DNA of 30,000 bases, from assembly GCA_012295275.1 (NCBI GenBank), contig CM022674.1, positions 5,771,436 to 5,801,435 of the forward strand, read 5' to 3'. This DNA comes from Chrysomallon squamiferum. Taxonomy: Eukaryota; Mollusca; Gastropoda; Neomphalida; Peltospiridae. This document shows, in pieces, positions 28,732 through 30,000 of this stretch. The notes beneath the pieces are model-generated. The model had not been told where the DNA came from. It searched no databases and saw only the letters and a list, made by a program, of their open reading frames with translations. Every line of letters starts with the position of its first letter. Position 1 is the stretch's first letter. The translations under genes were made by a program, and so were the position numbers.

Positions 28732-28860
28732 TTATACATCACTACAATATCACCCATATTTTGTACCTGAAAAAAATTTAACCTAAGTTATAAACAACTT
28801 AACAAAAAAAAAAAAACTTATACATAAAAACAATATCACCCATATTTTGAACCTGGTAAA
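28421..28860 (+). repeat. Tandem repeat with internal expanding microsatellites
   Basis: Units start with GTACCTGAAAAAAATTAACC-like sequence at 28421, 28514, 28630, 28763 and a degenerate 28849, and end with CTTATACATAAATACAATAT plus CACCCATATTCT. Unit lengths are about 93, 116, 133 and 86 bp. The difference is mostly the central TG/TA tract, which is long in the third unit and replaced by an A-run in the fourth. Confidence 0.95.
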
Positions 28861-29454
28861 AAAAAAAAAAAAAAATAATAATAAAAAATTAAAAATTAAA
28901 TAAAAATCAAGCCTATGAGTAACATGTCAATGAGGAAGTATTATCTGTTACTTTTAGTAGTTCTCAAGCTGTGATAATTTCCTCATGATGACATTAACTC
29001 ACGGTAAATGAATGAAGCTGAAGTCACCACACCCACACATGCATATTTCATTTACACGCACACCCATCATTTTTAACATGCAAAACAAAAAATATGTCAT
29101 CAACCTGCAGTGAACAGTCAGACGTTCGGACACATTTAATGGTTACTTGGGAGTGGGTAATGGTGGTTGGTGGGGGGGATGGGAGAATAAATTTTAATAA
29201 ATATTTGTTTAATGAATATCCGTTTTACAGTAAAGAGTTTTGTTAAATTTTTGTGGTTTAATAGTGGGGGGAAAAAAAAAAAGGTGTGATTTTAAGCTGT
29301 TTGTGAGTTTTGGAACAGTGGTTGGAATGGGGTATAATTCCAGTGAGGTCGCTGATGAGAATTGATCCTGCAGTTTATCAGATTAGTGTTTTAGAAGAAA
29401 GTCATAATTTGAAAAATATATTAATTTTTTTTTCTAGACCTACATGTATAGATG
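28861..29454. other. Unique stretch, no gene
   Basis: After an A-run the sequence is unique and moderately complex, with a G-rich patch (TGGTTGGTGGGGGGGATGGG, about 29164-29183). No exon or RNA gene is supported. Confidence 0.6.
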
Positions 29455-29905
29455 TTTGTATTTGTAGGTAGATATAGAATGTGAGTGTATGTCTGTCTGT
29501 ACATTTAAATGATTGTGCATATAAATGTGAATGTATGTTTCTATATCCGTGTTTGTGTATATATGTATATGTATGAGTTATACGAGTATAATAATACATG
29601 TATGCATGTGTGTGTAAGGGATATATCCTAAATATATAAATTTGTGTGTGCATTTGTGAATGTGTACTTGGCTATTTTTATATATGAATGTGTGTGTGTG
29701 TGTGTATGTGTGTATATGCTTATCTACTTGCATATGTACAAATATGTGTACATGTATATGTATGTTTGTGTGTACATGTGTTTATTTGTTATATATACAA
29801 ATGTGTGTGTGTGTGTGTGTGTGTGTTTGTTTGTGTGTGTGTGTGTGTGTGTGTGCATTTGTGTATATATATATATATAAATGTGGGTGTGTGCATATGT
29901 ATCCT
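29455..29905. repeat. TG/TA-rich tract
   Basis: Imperfect TGTA and TATA sequence with pure TG runs at about 29688-29710 and 29801-29855. The cysteine/valine-rich frames are artefacts. Confidence 0.95.
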
Positions 29906-30000
29906 ATAAGTCACTGTACCTGAAAGGGTGTGGTACACTAACAACCTTCCAAAGTAATTTCTATCACAATTGAAAAATTAAAGATTATTTCTGAACATCA

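Overview
This window is animal nuclear DNA, not bacterial, plasmid or organellar. It is AT-rich and low in gene content. Much of it is microsatellite, minisatellite, degenerate satellite or homopolymer tract. Long CT/CA/TG/TA dinucleotide runs joined into compound tracts, TAA/CAA/TTTA arrays, T- and A-runs of 20-30 bases and near-total absence of long high-complexity ORFs resemble intronic or intergenic DNA of a large molluscan genome. A cephalopod is my best guess, but this rests on texture alone, not on an identified gene. I found no rRNA, tRNA, CRISPR array or intact transposon.

No complete gene can be drawn. The best coding evidence is two short plus-strand exon candidates. The first (6459-6623) is a 55-codon initiator exon with an in-frame upstream stop, a good start context and a CAG|GT donor. 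The second (14511-14585) is a 75-base phase 1-1 exon with AG and GTGAG boundaries. Weaker exon-like islands lie at 4932-5106, 15547-15607 and 20179-20412, with a minus-strand ORF carrying a signal-peptide-like start at 27732-28001. I recognise none of these proteins, and no link between them is proven.

Layout. 0-6 kb: simple repeats around a CpG-rich island (655-930), a CRE-bearing segment (2516-2661) and an exon-like block with overlapping ERR/SF-1-type half-sites (4932-5106). 6-7 kb: putative promoter and first exon, followed by the second copy of a dispersed CT/CA compound repeat first seen at 3265-3457. 7-14 kb: unique AT-rich DNA, a 16-unit minisatellite (8900-9475), a TG tract, a diverged repeat family (10.8-11.9 kb), a 106-bp tandem array (12850-13290) and a 150-bp duplication. 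14-15.7 kb: pyrimidine and purine tracts around exon candidates. 15.68-18.9 kb: a degenerate repeat family with about 10 recognisable units, from which 25-bp and 24-bp minisatellites appear to have grown. 18.98-19.35 kb: a second CpG-rich island. 20.15-20.6 kb: a third complex island with a Pro/Ser and His tract frame. 20.8-24 kb: AT-rich DNA with an E-box cluster and a possible mariner remnant. 24.18-24.83 kb: a promoter-like island with X-box, CCAAT and TATA-like elements. 25-30 kb: further degenerate satellites and minisatellites around one unique block (27.45-28.0 kb).

The recurring theme is nested repeat growth: longer repeat units that contain, or have given rise to, shorter arrays. Small non-repetitive islands of higher GC and CpG carry nearly all the coding-like and regulatory-like signals.
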